The notes under the pieces are model-generated. The model was given only the letters and a program-made list of their open reading frames with translations. It was not told where the DNA came from and did no database searches. The position numbers and the translations under genes are program-made. Source: an uncultured Aquimarina sp. (GTDB lineage: Bacteria; Bacteroidota; Bacteroidia; Flavobacteriales; Flavobacteriaceae). From it: DNA of 64,000 bases. How positions within the stretch are numbered: position 1 is the first letter of the stretch; each line of letters opens with the position of its first letter. This document shows, in pieces, positions 37,963 to 47,281 of the stretch. The stretch is taken from NCBI GenBank assembly GCA_947498595.1, contig CANMKX010000015.1, positions 1-64,000 of the forward strand, given 5' to 3'.

Positions 37963-39084
37963 TTAATTTGGAATTATTTTTACAATTCCTTTGTTTTCTA
38001 CAGCTGCATATAGATATCCGTCAGGCCCTTGCAATACATTACGAACTCGACCAATATCTTCTAATAATTTTTGTCTTTTAACAACGTGTCCATCTTTTAG
38101 AGTTAATAGTTCTAAATATTGGAACTTAAGAGAACCAACGACAATACTATTTTTCCATGCAGGATAGATCGTACTGGTGATAAATGCCATTCCGCTAGGA
38201 GCGATAGAAGGTACCCAATAATACAATGGTTGCAACATTCCTTTACGAGCTGTTTCTTCAGTAATGGTCGTTCCACTATAATTAATCCCATAAGTAATCA
38301 AAGGCCAACCATAATTCTCTCCTTTTTTAATTACATTAATTTCATCACCACCTCTAGGGCCATGTTCGTGTACCCATATACTACCGTCGATAGGGTTTTT
38401 TGCCATTCCTTGAGGGTTGCGATGTCCATAAGAATAGATTGCCTTTTTTGCTCCAGAAGTTGTTACAAAAGGGTTGTCATTAGGGATCTTTCCATCGTCA
38501 TGCAAACGATATATCTTACCACAATCTCTAGTGATGTCTTGAGGGTTAACATCTCTAGCTCCGCGATCTCCAACAGAAAAGTAAAGATATCCTTGATCGT
38601 CAAATTCGATGCGAGAACCAAAATGATGTCCTTTGGTTGTATTAGGACCAGCTTTGTATAATGTTTCTATATTGGTAAGTTTATAATCCTTAAGTTTTGC
38701 ACGAATTAAAGCTGTATTTCCACCTTTTTCAGCTCCTTCTTTGGACGAATATGTAATGTATATCCAACCATTTTTTTCATAATTAGGATGGAGTTCAATA
38801 TCTAACAAACCTCCTTGATTACGATTATATACTTCGGGAACATTTTCGATAGTAGTTTTTTTACCATTTTTAGCGAGAATAAGTGTTCCGCTTTTTTCGG
38901 TAATTAACATACTTCCATCTGGTAACCATGTCATTCCCCATGGAATTGATAATTCGGGAACAACTAATTGCGTTGTGTAATTTTTAGGATCATTTTCTAA
39001 AGTAATGTCATTTTTTTTGGCTTTCTGAGCGCAAGAACCAAGAGTCATCAGAAAAGCTAAAGCTAGCGGTAGTGTAGTTTTCAT
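37963..39084 (-). CDS. PQQ-dependent sugar dehydrogenase-like lipoprotein
   Basis: 373 residues from the Met at 39084, which gives a lipoprotein signal (LALAFLMTLGSC); the start at 39108 adds eight residues. A six-bladed propeller of the soluble glucose/aldose dehydrogenase type: SIPWGMTWLPDGSMLITEKSG, GLLDIELHPNYEKNGWIYITYS, HHFGSRIEFDDQGYLYFSVGDRG, SYGHRNPQGMA (with the catalytic-type His-Arg) and WVHEHGPRGGDEIN. The relatives are YliI/Asd enzymes that oxidise aldoses with PQQ. PQQ synthesis genes are absent here, so the cofactor may be taken up. Confidence 0.9.
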   Translation of the reverse strand: MKTTLPLALAFLMTLGSCAQKAKKNDITLENDPKNYTTQLVVPELSIPWGMTWLPDGSMLITEKSGTLILAKNGKKTTIENVPEVYNRNQGGLLDIELHPNYEKNGWIYITYSSKEGAEKGGNTALIRAKLKDYKLTNIETLYKAGPNTTKGHHFGSRIEFDDQGYLYFSVGDRGARDVNPQDITRDCGKIYRLHDDGKIPNDNPFVTTSGAKKAIYSYGHRNPQGMAKNPIDGSIWVHEHGPRGGDEINVIKKGENYGWPLITYGINYSGTTITEETARKGMLQPLYYWVPSIAPSGMAFITSTIYPAWKNSIVVGSLKFQYLELLTLKDGHVVKRQKLLEDIGRVRNVLQGPDGYLYAAVENKGIVKIIPN

Positions 39085-39166
39085 GATAGTATAAAATTTG
39101 GTAGTCATTTATGTACGAATTAGAATGTCGTTTTTTTTAAGGATGTAAAATACAAAGAATTGTATA

Positions 39167-41449
39167 TTAAAAAGTATAATTTATGTTAATCCCTCCAAAT
39201 ATATGTAAAGGCAATCCAGGATAGAAATAACGTGGGGCATTTCCTCCAAAACCTCTAGCATTGATTTGTATTTGCGAGGCATATTTTTTGTCAAGAATAT
39301 TATTGACTCCCATATATATATCAAAATTTAGTTTTTTAAACAAAAGTTGGCGGTATCCTATTTTTCCATTAAGCAGTTCGTAAGCATTACTGTATAGCGA
39401 ATTTTGATCGTTTACAGGAATACGTCCTACATGTTGAAAATTAAGCGCGCCATATATTCCTTTGGATGTAATAAGGTCAAGCCCTAGATTGCTTACAGAG
39501 GCAGGTACTCCTGTAAGATCATTTCCAGAAAAATCAGCATCAAGATCTATAAATTCGTCAAATGAGTAGTCGTAAATAGCGGTATTACCAAAAACAACCA
39601 ATTTACTATTTTGGTGTTGGTATAGTATATAATTAAGATCTAATTCGATTCCGTCATGAGTTGTTTTTCCTGCATTTACTGCAAAGATGGCATCTTCAGG
39701 AGTACGACGACTTACCAATAAGTTTTGTACTTGTAGTCGATACAAAGCTATGGAACCATAAAGAGTATTATTAAAGAAATGAAAACGACTTCCTAATTCC
39801 ATATTCCATCCAGTTTCTGGTTGGATATCTGGATTAAAACTACCATCTGGAGTTATTGTTTCAGAGGAACTAGGAGGAGAAAATCCATGAGCGATAGAAG
39901 TATATAAAGTAATAGGGGCTTTTAAATTATAAGTAAGCCCAATTTTTGGAGATACTATGGGATCAAAATCATAGTTACCAGAGGTATCTTCGAGAGGAGT
40001 TGCGATTTGATCTTTGATATCATAAGATGTTTGGTTAGCGTGTATACCTAATTGTATATGTAATCGCTTGCTTGGTTGTATGTTTATTTCGGTAAAAAGA
40101 TTGTAATAAGAGCGACGTTCGTCTAGATCGGATAGTAAATCTCCTTGTATACTGCCTGTACCTATAGGGAAGTCTTCGGATAAATTAGCATAAGTACGGC
40201 CATTGTATTGTTCTGTAAAAAGCTCACCACCTGCTGTCCATTTAATTTTTGTGGTACCTATATGGTGGGTTCCTATAATACGAGAGCGAACGCCAAAAGT
40301 AGTGGCATTTTCCTCTAGGATATTAAAAGGCCTAGGTTCGTAATTATCTTTCAGGGTTCCAAAAACACTTGTGTACTGTGTATATGTAGTATTATATAGA
40401 TGTTTCCAAGAAAGCCCCAAAAGTGTGCTTTTGGTATCTTCGAATCCTTGCGCTCGTCCCCATGTAAAAGCAGCAGTTCTGGGATCATTATCAAAATCTT
40501 CTTGGTTTAAAGAGCTTGGTATAAACGCTTTTAAATCTATATGAGTACCTATAAAAGTTAGTTCATTTGCCTTGTTTATATTGATTTCTCCCGTTGCGGT
40601 CAATGCACTGCGATTGTACGTATTGTTTTGGCGGTATCCATCTATATGTGTATTGCTGTAATTGATATTAATATTTCCTTTATGACTATTGTGTGCAAGA
40701 CCAATGGATGATTTTTGTAATCCATAACTTCCCGCTAGATAACCAGTAGTAGCATTGGTTGTATTAAAGGGAATCTTTTTAGGAGTCAATAATATAGTAC
40801 CACCTAAACCAACTCCATAACTACTTGATGATGGTCCTTTATGGATGGTAATTTGACCTAAAGAATTTAGTTCGATATCCTCGATGGCAGATGCACCATT
40901 ACCATCGGTTAAAGGGATGTCTCCATAATAAGCTCTAATATTAGCAGTTCCAAATAAGTTACGTGCGCCAATTCCTCTGATAGAAATTTTATTTGTATTA
41001 GGAGCACCATTTTGCATAAATACTCCAGGAACTTTGTTAAGTATAGGTGCATAATCTACTGTATTAGTCCGTTGGATGTCATTGGATGAAATTACAGTAA
41101 TAGCTTCAGGAGTATGTTTTAATTTTTGCGATAATGTATTTGTTTGAATTACAACCTCATCAAGTTGATCGTATGCAGGTTGTAGCGTAATATTAACTGT
41201 TTGCGATGAAGAAACCAAGACTTGTGTAGGTAGGTATCCTTTTCCAGAAATAAGCATTCCTTTGTGTACTACTATTGTATACCTACCATGAGCATCTGTT
41301 TGTGTTTGGACGGTATGATCAATAGATTCAATAAGAATTTCGGCTAATGGATGTTGCGTATGTTGATCAACAATTTTTCCTTGAACTTGAAATTGCGCAT
41401 AAAAACTATAACTGCATAAAAGACAAATGAGTAGGAGTGATTTTTTCAA
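39167..41449 (-). CDS. TonB-dependent outer-membrane receptor
   Basis: 760 residues: signal peptide (MKKSLLLICLLCSYSFYAQ), a carboxypeptidase-regulatory-like domain (VQGKIVDQHTQHPLAEILIES), plug (EAITVISSNDIQRTN, PNTNKISIRGIGARNLFG) and a 22-strand-type barrel ending INYTF. It has no SusD partner nearby. The pattern is closer to siderophore or metal receptors of the FecA group than to SusC. Lying beside the sugar dehydrogenase, it could import PQQ or another ligand; that is only a guess. Confidence 0.92.
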   Translation of the reverse strand: MKKSLLLICLLCSYSFYAQFQVQGKIVDQHTQHPLAEILIESIDHTVQTQTDAHGRYTIVVHKGMLISGKGYLPTQVLVSSSQTVNITLQPAYDQLDEVVIQTNTLSQKLKHTPEAITVISSNDIQRTNTVDYAPILNKVPGVFMQNGAPNTNKISIRGIGARNLFGTANIRAYYGDIPLTDGNGASAIEDIELNSLGQITIHKGPSSSSYGVGLGGTILLTPKKIPFNTTNATTGYLAGSYGLQKSSIGLAHNSHKGNININYSNTHIDGYRQNNTYNRSALTATGEININKANELTFIGTHIDLKAFIPSSLNQEDFDNDPRTAAFTWGRAQGFEDTKSTLLGLSWKHLYNTTYTQYTSVFGTLKDNYEPRPFNILEENATTFGVRSRIIGTHHIGTTKIKWTAGGELFTEQYNGRTYANLSEDFPIGTGSIQGDLLSDLDERRSYYNLFTEINIQPSKRLHIQLGIHANQTSYDIKDQIATPLEDTSGNYDFDPIVSPKIGLTYNLKAPITLYTSIAHGFSPPSSSETITPDGSFNPDIQPETGWNMELGSRFHFFNNTLYGSIALYRLQVQNLLVSRRTPEDAIFAVNAGKTTHDGIELDLNYILYQHQNSKLVVFGNTAIYDYSFDEFIDLDADFSGNDLTGVPASVSNLGLDLITSKGIYGALNFQHVGRIPVNDQNSLYSNAYELLNGKIGYRQLLFKKLNFDIYMGVNNILDKKYASQIQINARGFGGNAPRYFYPGLPLHIFGGININYTF

Positions 41450-41549
41450 GATGTTTTTGCTTTCAAAGATCGAAACATTTTTGACTTAGTTTCTTAAAAA
41501 TATCATATAATTACGTTAAAGAGAGGTTTGTAGCAAGCGGTATTATTGA

Positions 41550-42203
41550 TTAAAACTCTTTTTTCTGAAATAAATTCCAAAGTAGAGTAACGCTAATAGC
41601 TCCCAATATAGGTGCAATAGCATATATCCATACAGAAGTTATATTTCCTGAGATGATAGCTGGTGCTAAACTTCGAGCAGGATTGAAAGAACCTCCAGAT
41701 ATAGGGCCTGTAAATAAAATCAAACCTACTACTAGAATTCCGATAATGCCTCCAGCAAGATGTGTGTGTTTAGAGTTTGAAGTAATTCCAAGAATGGTAA
41801 GCATTAAAAAAGAAGTCGCTATATATTCAATTATAAATGATTGTATCGTACTGCCAGTAGGAAGTGTTGCTCCCAAACTTGTATTTTCTGGAAATAATAG
41901 GGATAAGATTCCGCTAGCAATAAAAGCACCTATGCATTGCGCTATAAGATATCCTAAAACTTCTTTTTTAGGTATTAATTTACCAATAGCTAATGCTATT
42001 GTCACCGCTGGATTAAAATGAGCACCTGAGATGTTTCCAAAAACATAAATCATACTCATTAATATGATCCCAAAACTAGCAGAAACACCTAGCAATCCTA
42101 AACTACCTGCTGTTTGTTGATTAACAATTATGGCACCTGTACCAAAAAAGACTAAGGCAAATGTACCGATACATTCGGCGATATATTTTGTTTGATTTTT
42201 CAT
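41550..42203 (-). CDS. MIP-family channel (aquaporin/glycerol facilitator)
   Basis: 217 residues from the Met at 42203; an upstream start at 42230 would run into the terminator before it. Six membrane helices with both NPA motifs: GAHFNPAVTIA near 65 and GGSFNPARSLAP near 180. The channel passes water or small neutral solutes; choosing between aquaporin and glycerol facilitator is not safe from sequence reading alone. Confidence 0.93.
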   Translation of the reverse strand: MKNQTKYIAECIGTFALVFFGTGAIIVNQQTAGSLGLLGVSASFGIILMSMIYVFGNISGAHFNPAVTIALAIGKLIPKKEVLGYLIAQCIGAFIASGILSLLFPENTSLGATLPTGSTIQSFIIEYIATSFLMLTILGITSNSKHTHLAGGIIGILVVGLILFTGPISGGSFNPARSLAPAIISGNITSVWIYAIAPILGAISVTLLWNLFQKKEF

Positions 42204-42220
42204 ATATATGCATAAAAAAA

Positions 42221-42240
42221 AGGGCAACAAAAGTTACCCT
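42221..42240 (-). terminator. Terminator after the GlcG-like gene
   Basis: AGGGCAAC-AAAA-GTTACCCT stem-loop with one mismatch, followed on the minus strand by eight T residues. It separates the GlcG-like gene from the channel gene. Confidence 0.75.
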
Positions 42241-42263
42241 AATTATATTGTTAATTTAGTTGT

Positions 42264-42662
42264 TTATAACGAAGTTGCTCCAGCCTCGGCTACTGCATGA
42301 TCATTTTCTACAGTACTACCACTTACTCCAACAGCACCAATAACGGTTCCGTTAGCATCTTTTACAGGTACTCCTCCAGGAAAAGTAATCAATCCATTGT
42401 TTGAGTGTTCGATGTTATATAAAGGTTGTCCTGGTTGCGATAATTCGCCAATAGTCCCAGTATTCATATCAAAAAAACGTGCTGTTTTTGCTTTCTTAAT
42501 AGAGATATCCAAAGAACCTAACCAAGCTCCATCCATACGAGCAAAAGCAACCAAATTTGCTCCACCATCAACAACAGCAATGTTCATTTTTGTATCTAAT
42601 GCAATTGATTTTTCTTTGGCAACTGCGATAATTTTTTCTGCTTGTTCTAATGTAATATTCAT
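42264..42662 (-). CDS. GlcG/HbpS-family protein
   Basis: 132 residues, normal for the family: [46 protein letters not shown] followed by [11 protein letters not shown] and [20 protein letters not shown]. Relatives include the heme-binding HbpS sensor and GlcG of glycolate clusters. No signal peptide is present. It lies downstream of the AraC-type regulator in the same direction, which may control it. Confidence 0.9.
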   Translation of the reverse strand: MNITLEQAEKIIAVAKEKSIALDTKMNIAVVDGGANLVAFARMDGAWLGSLDISIKKAKTARFFDMNTGTIGELSQPGQPLYNIEHSNNGLITFPGGVPVKDANGTVIGAVGVSGSTVENDHAVAEAGATSL

Positions 42663-42784
42663 AGTGTATTTTTTAATGTCAATAATTTTGATGCAAATAT
42701 ACTATGGTTACCTAAGTAAATATTTACGAGAAAAGTTCAATAGGTTATGAAAAAAGGTCAAATATTGATAGTGGCGAAAATAAA

Positions 42785-43618
42785 TTATAATTCTGTTGGA
42801 TTGATACCAAATTTAGCTTTAAAAGCACTGCTGAAATTAGATAAATTATTATACCCTAAATCTTGATAGATATCAGATGATTTTAGAGTTCCTATTTCTA
42901 ATAATTCTTTAGCTTTAGACAAGCGTTTATCGCGAAGCCATTTACCAGGAGATACATTGTACTCTTTTGTAAAATGACGTTTAAAGGTAGAGAGACTCAT
43001 ATTACATAAAAAAGCAATTTCTTCTAATGTGAGTGTAGAATAGATATTTTTTTCTATGTTTTTTCTAAAAGAGGAAGTCTCTGGAGTAATAAGAGAAAGT
43101 AAATAAACTTCAAAAGCACGACCATATTTACTCATAAGATATAATAATAACTCTTCAAATTTTAACGCCAAGAGATTTTCGGATACTGTAGTGGGAGTAT
43201 GCATAATATTGGACAATGAATCCAAATAGGATGACAAATACGTGTCATTTTCGATACTAAAATAAGAAACCGTTTCTTTGGACTGAGGCTGTTTTTTTAT
43301 ATGTTTTTCTATGAATTTTTCTAGACTTTGATCAGAAAAGAAAAGAAGTTTACAATAATAAATGTCTTCGGTGTCCAACAGTTCACTCCATAAACAATTT
43401 CCTTTTTTGATGACAAGAGATTGTTGATTGTCAACAAGAATTGAAGTGTTTGCAAAATGTACTTGTTTTGTTCCTTTTTGCAAAAAACTAAACATATGCA
43501 TGTTTAAATTGACTTTAGTCTTAATAATATCTTCGGTCATTTTAAAATCATATACAAAAAGCTCAGGCAATTGCGTAGAGCTCTGGAGATATCGATCAGG
43601 AATGGTATCTATAGACAT
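42785..43618 (-). CDS. AraC-family transcriptional regulator
   Basis: 277 residues. A cupin-like sensor part covers about 1-170. The C-terminal double helix-turn-helix starts near 195: LTLEEIAFLCNMSLSTFKRHFTKEYNVSPGKWLRDKRLSKAKELL and ends DLGYNNLSNFSSAFKAKFGINPTE. The closest target by position is the GlcG-like gene 120 bases downstream. The ligand is unknown. Confidence 0.92.
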   Translation of the reverse strand: MSIDTIPDRYLQSSTQLPELFVYDFKMTEDIIKTKVNLNMHMFSFLQKGTKQVHFANTSILVDNQQSLVIKKGNCLWSELLDTEDIYYCKLLFFSDQSLEKFIEKHIKKQPQSKETVSYFSIENDTYLSSYLDSLSNIMHTPTTVSENLLALKFEELLLYLMSKYGRAFEVYLLSLITPETSSFRKNIEKNIYSTLTLEEIAFLCNMSLSTFKRHFTKEYNVSPGKWLRDKRLSKAKELLEIGTLKSSDIYQDLGYNNLSNFSSAFKAKFGINPTEL

Positions 43619-43775
43619 ATATTTTGTTAACTAATAAGCAATTGTACATTATCCGATTTTTACATTTTCGAAAATGAAATATAATCCTTTTTTGTAATAT
43701 GGATTCGTAATTATAAAAGTTTATTCGATACAAAGATAAAGAGGAAATTGTAAGCTTATAGTGCTGCATCTAATT

Positions 43776-44474
43776 TTACACTCTATCAATCATAGAGAAC
43801 GTATTAAGGATACAATGAGCGATAATCAAAGGCCATAAATTGCGACCAAATTTAACATATGCAATTCCCATAATCAAACCAATTAATCCAGTTGTAATTG
43901 ACCTAGAAGAAAGGTCGTGAGAATGTCTAAAACCAAAAATAAGAGCCTGTAATACTACTGCGATAACAGTCGCAAAGGTAGTATTAGAGAATAAGCGTTC
44001 GAACCAATTTAATAAAAAACCTCTATCTAAAATTTCTTCAAGAAAAGATTCAATTAAGACCATGGGCATGATTGAAAAAAAGAGAGGCCAGTTGTCTTTT
44101 AAGTTTCCAAATTTTGAAGCTGCGTTTGCCGATGAGGTATCTGGGGCAATAGTAAAAGGAAGTAAATCTTTTACAATTTCAAAAACCATAATGGAAGCAA
44201 TAACAGCTACAAAAATAAGTAAAGATATTCCTATAGATGAAAGAAAATTTTTAGGCATGCGAAGACCTATTTCTTTCCAAGTTACTTTGCGAACTTTCAT
44301 TCGCCAAATAGCAATTAATAAAGTAGAAGTAGACCAAAATAATCCATTAGCAAGAAACCCTAGAGATGGAAAATATACTTCCCTAATCAAAAACATCACT
44401 GCTATATAAAGTATAAGATCAATTAAAAAGCTTTTATATGTAGGAAGATTTGCTGTTGTAGTTTCTGTAACCAT
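43776..44474 (-). CDS. CPBP-family intramembrane metalloprotease
   Basis: 232 residues with seven or eight hydrophobic segments. The CPBP (Rce1/Abi) motifs are present: EEILDRG with the EExxxR pattern near 145, FGFRHS with the first His near 185, and a final LIIAHCILNTF with the second His. Family members cut prenylated proteins or modify bacteriocin-related peptides. Substrate unknown. It stands alone at the edge of the accessory region. Confidence 0.9.
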   Translation of the reverse strand: MVTETTTANLPTYKSFLIDLILYIAVMFLIREVYFPSLGFLANGLFWSTSTLLIAIWRMKVRKVTWKEIGLRMPKNFLSSIGISLLIFVAVIASIMVFEIVKDLLPFTIAPDTSSANAASKFGNLKDNWPLFFSIMPMVLIESFLEEILDRGFLLNWFERLFSNTTFATVIAVVLQALIFGFRHSHDLSSRSITTGLIGLIMGIAYVKFGRNLWPLIIAHCILNTFSMIDRV

Positions 44475-44820
44475 AATTGTTTTTTGATGGATTAAGTCAA
44501 ACGCGTTTTACAATAAAAAAAAGGAGTTGAGATGTTTATTCTAAAGTCTTTTTTTGAATGTTGTTTTATTATTAGACAGCGTTTAGGAAAAACGGTTACA
44601 TAAGCAAGCGTATTTGTAATAAAAAATAGCGCAACAGCTTTTTCTTTACAAAAAAATGGGCGTCTCATAAGGAAATTTTTTTTAATCGTTTTACGGATTC
44701 CCGTAAGAAATATTGGAAGTAAGTATTTTTATTTGTGGTTCAATAAACTAGTATAATATACAAAATATAAGATTGCTGTATTAGTGGTTTTGTAGTTGTT
44801 ATTTAGAAATTAAAAGACAG
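44475..44820. other. Intergenic region between CPBP and OLD genes
   Basis: 346 bases without a gene. It includes the palindrome TTACGGATTCCCGTAA at 44691-44706 and T/A-rich runs on both sides. No promoter fitting TAnnTTTG is clear on either strand. Confidence 0.6.
44691..44706. promoter_or_regulatory. Palindrome TTACGG-ATTC-CCGTAA, possible operator
   Basis: Perfect 6-bp half sites around four bases, 114 bases before the OLD start and 217 bases before the CPBP start. An almost identical palindrome occurs at 49792-49805. Confidence 0.5.
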
Positions 44821-46617
44821 ATGAAATTAGAAAAAATAAAGATTGAAGGATTTAGGAAATGTAGTTGCCTTAATATTTTTTTAGGTGATGCTTCCTTTTT
44901 AATCGGAGAAAACAATGTAGGTAAATCTTCAATTTTAAGAGCTATAGAATTACTCTTGACTGCAAAGACCCCAAAACCAGAAGATTTTTCTAAAATTCTA
45001 AATACAAAAACGGATTGCATTGAGAATTTTAGCAATGAAATAATTATTACTGGAACTTTTAGTAATGTATCAATAGATGCAGACAATTGGCTCGGATTTA
45101 AAGGTAGAGTTTTTATAGAAAATGGAAAGAGAAAAATCAAATATAGAAAAACATTTTCTTCAAGTAAACCTAAATATGAAATTTGGGAGCAAGATAAAGA
45201 ATTAAAATCAACAATATTTGACGGTAGTAAAATAACTATTGATTCTATAATAGCAAGTGGAATTGATGAAAATTTAATTAAAGAACATTTTGTAGATATA
45301 GATACTTCACAAAATTTAAAAATTGTTAAGTATAAAAATTTACTTGATACGTTTTTACAAGCTTGGGATTTTAAAGAAACATTTAATTGGATAAATAATC
45401 CAGGGGGAATACCGCAAAATATAATATCAAAACTTCCTAAGTTTATATTAATCCCAGCAGAGCATAAGGCAAATGAAATAGATAGTGATAAGAAAACCGC
45501 CTTAGGAGAGGTAATGTCGACTATTTTTGATGATGTTGTAGAAAGTTCTGAAAATTTTGGAAAAGTTAAAGAATATTTTGGTGAATTAGAAAAAGAGATT
45601 GACACTGAAAATAAAGAGACTACCTTTGGCGAATTAATGCTAAAAGTTAATACTACCATTAAAACAATTTTTCCTGACTCTGAAATTCAGGCTAGAGTTA
45701 ATTTATCAGATCCAAGTAGTTTTTTAAAACCTAAATATGATATTAAATTAGGTTCAAATATTATGACTGATGTATCTTATCAAGGTACAGGTATGATTCG
45801 TTCGACTGCATTTTCGTTACTTAAATTTAGAGAAGATTGGAAAAAAGAACGAGATGGTGATTTAAGAAATTTAGTGATTTGCTTTGAAGAACCAGAGTTG
45901 TTTTTACATCCGAATGCGGCAAATCAAATGCGAAATACTATTTACGAATTAGCAGGTTCTGACAATCAAATAATATGTACCTCTCATTCTCCCTTCATGA
46001 TAGATTTATCTCGAGAAAATGAAAATCAAATAATCAATAATATATCCATTAGTGACAATACATTTGTCCGTTCAACAGCTTTTTCTATAACTGAAAAATT
46101 TCAAGATTTATTGGAAGATGAAAGGCATTATGTGAAAATGCTTGTGAAAATTGATGATTATTTTGCAAGAGCTTTCTTTGCCAAGAAAATTGTAATAATT
46201 GAAGGTGATACTGAAGATGTTGTAATTCGAAAATCAGTTAATGTTTTTCCAGCACAAATTCGAAATAAAATAAATTCAGATTTTCAATTTATTAAAGCTA
46301 GAGGAAAGGCTACAATTCCTCCTTTGATTAAATATTTTGAAGCCTTAGGGATTAACGATTATTTTGTAATTCATGATAGAGACAAAGGAGTTCAACGTGC
46401 AGAAGATGTTAATCCAAGAATATTAACAGCAATTCAAACAGAACAAAAAAGAATAATGCTTAAAGAGTGTATCGAAGATAATTTAGGTTATGATGCACCT
46501 TCAAAAGATAAACCATATAAAGCTTACCTAAATACTAAAAATTGGGTGACATATAAAGATATACCTGAGAATTGGAAGGTTGTATTAAGAAAAGTATTTG
46601 AAGGATATATAGAATAG
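44821..46617 (+). CDS. OLD-family ATPase/TOPRIM nuclease
   Basis: 598 residues. Walker A GENNVGKSS at about 28-36 in an SMC/RecF-like ATPase half, a Q-rich signature region (SYQGTGMIRSTAFSLLKF), and Walker B VICFEEPELFLHPNA near 360 followed by IICTSHSPFM. The C-terminal TOPRIM domain keeps its metal residues: Glu in VIIEGDTEDVV near 460 and the DxD in IHDRDKG near 520. OLD proteins are phage-exclusion nucleases; GajA and the ATPases of several defence systems share this fold. No UvrD-like helicase (GajB) is adjacent, so it is not a standard Gabija. The neighbour is a small GIY-YIG protein. Confidence 0.92.
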   Translation: MKLEKIKIEGFRKCSCLNIFLGDASFLIGENNVGKSSILRAIELLLTAKTPKPEDFSKILNTKTDCIENFSNEIIITGTFSNVSIDADNWLGFKGRVFIENGKRKIKYRKTFSSSKPKYEIWEQDKELKSTIFDGSKITIDSIIASGIDENLIKEHFVDIDTSQNLKIVKYKNLLDTFLQAWDFKETFNWINNPGGIPQNIISKLPKFILIPAEHKANEIDSDKKTALGEVMSTIFDDVVESSENFGKVKEYFGELEKEIDTENKETTFGELMLKVNTTIKTIFPDSEIQARVNLSDPSSFLKPKYDIKLGSNIMTDVSYQGTGMIRSTAFSLLKFREDWKKERDGDLRNLVICFEEPELFLHPNAANQMRNTIYELAGSDNQIICTSHSPFMIDLSRENENQIINNISISDNTFVRSTAFSITEKFQDLLEDERHYVKMLVKIDDYFARAFFAKKIVIIEGDTEDVVIRKSVNVFPAQIRNKINSDFQFIKARGKATIPPLIKYFEALGINDYFVIHDRDKGVQRAEDVNPRILTAIQTEQKRIMLKECIEDNLGYDAPSKDKPYKAYLNTKNWVTYKDIPENWKVVLRKVFEGYIE

Positions 46618-46753
46618 TTAATCAAGAGAAATGCTAATTAGTTAGGAATAGTATAGATTCCATTGGTTTAGAATATGAAATTATGGAATTTTAAAAATTT
46701 AGAATGTGATTTATATCTAAACTCTTGTTGTAATGTATTAAAAAAGCATTTAG

Positions 46754-47188
46754 ATGAATAATTTTAAAACAAATTATATGAAAAAAGAATATCGTTTGTC
46801 TGACGAGAACTTATGGGGAAAAATAGATAAGGATTTTCAAAATGGAGGAGGTATATATAAATTATTTTATAAAGAAGATAAAGAGATACGTTCTATACAA
46901 CGATTTCTTGGTGTAGATAAAGAGGGAGTTTTGTACATAGGAAAAACGAATTGTTACCTTCATAGAGTAATTGAACTTAAAAAAACAATTAAGCCCGATA
47001 TGAAATCTTCATCTCATATTTGTGGAAGAAGATATAATAAGAATGATCAAGTGAAAAAGAAGTTTCCATATCTAAACCTTTTTATTGAACTTGTTGGAAA
47101 CGTCAATCCTGAAAAAAAAGAAAGAGAATTATTGGATGAGTATTTTGAAAAATTTGGAGAAGTACCACCATTAAATGCTAATGGATAA
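46754..47188 (+). CDS. Small GIY-YIG nuclease-like protein
   Basis: 144 residues; the start could also be the Met at 46778. GIY at residues 33-35 (GGGIYKLFY) and YIG at 61-63 (GVLYIGKTN) are separated by about 25 residues, longer than the usual ten to fifteen. An Arg in LHRVIELKK, a Glu in KERELLDEYF and a terminal Asn in LNANG fit the remaining family residues. The fold cuts DNA with one metal ion. It follows the OLD gene by 136 bases in the same direction, hence a possible partner. Alone it could also be a homing-type fragment. Confidence 0.65.
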   Translation: MNNFKTNYMKKEYRLSDENLWGKIDKDFQNGGGIYKLFYKEDKEIRSIQRFLGVDKEGVLYIGKTNCYLHRVIELKKTIKPDMKSSSHICGRRYNKNDQVKKKFPYLNLFIELVGNVNPEKKERELLDEYFEKFGEVPPLNANG

Positions 47189-47281
47189 GATATATTGCAA
47201 TAATATATGTTGTTTTAGATAATATTCGGATTTAATTCATGACTAATAATTTTATTGCCTTATTAATAATACTTACTACTA

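Noticed and set aside
46674-46760. 28-codon frame starting MKLWNFKNLECDLYLN upstream of the GIY-YIG gene
   Set aside because: Very short, no ribosome site, no recognised family; it overlaps the GIY-YIG start by seven bases. Translation cannot be supported from sequence alone.
44821-47188. Gabija system (GajA + GajB)
   Set aside because: The OLD protein fits GajA-like folds, but the neighbour is a GIY-YIG protein and no UvrD-type helicase is present.
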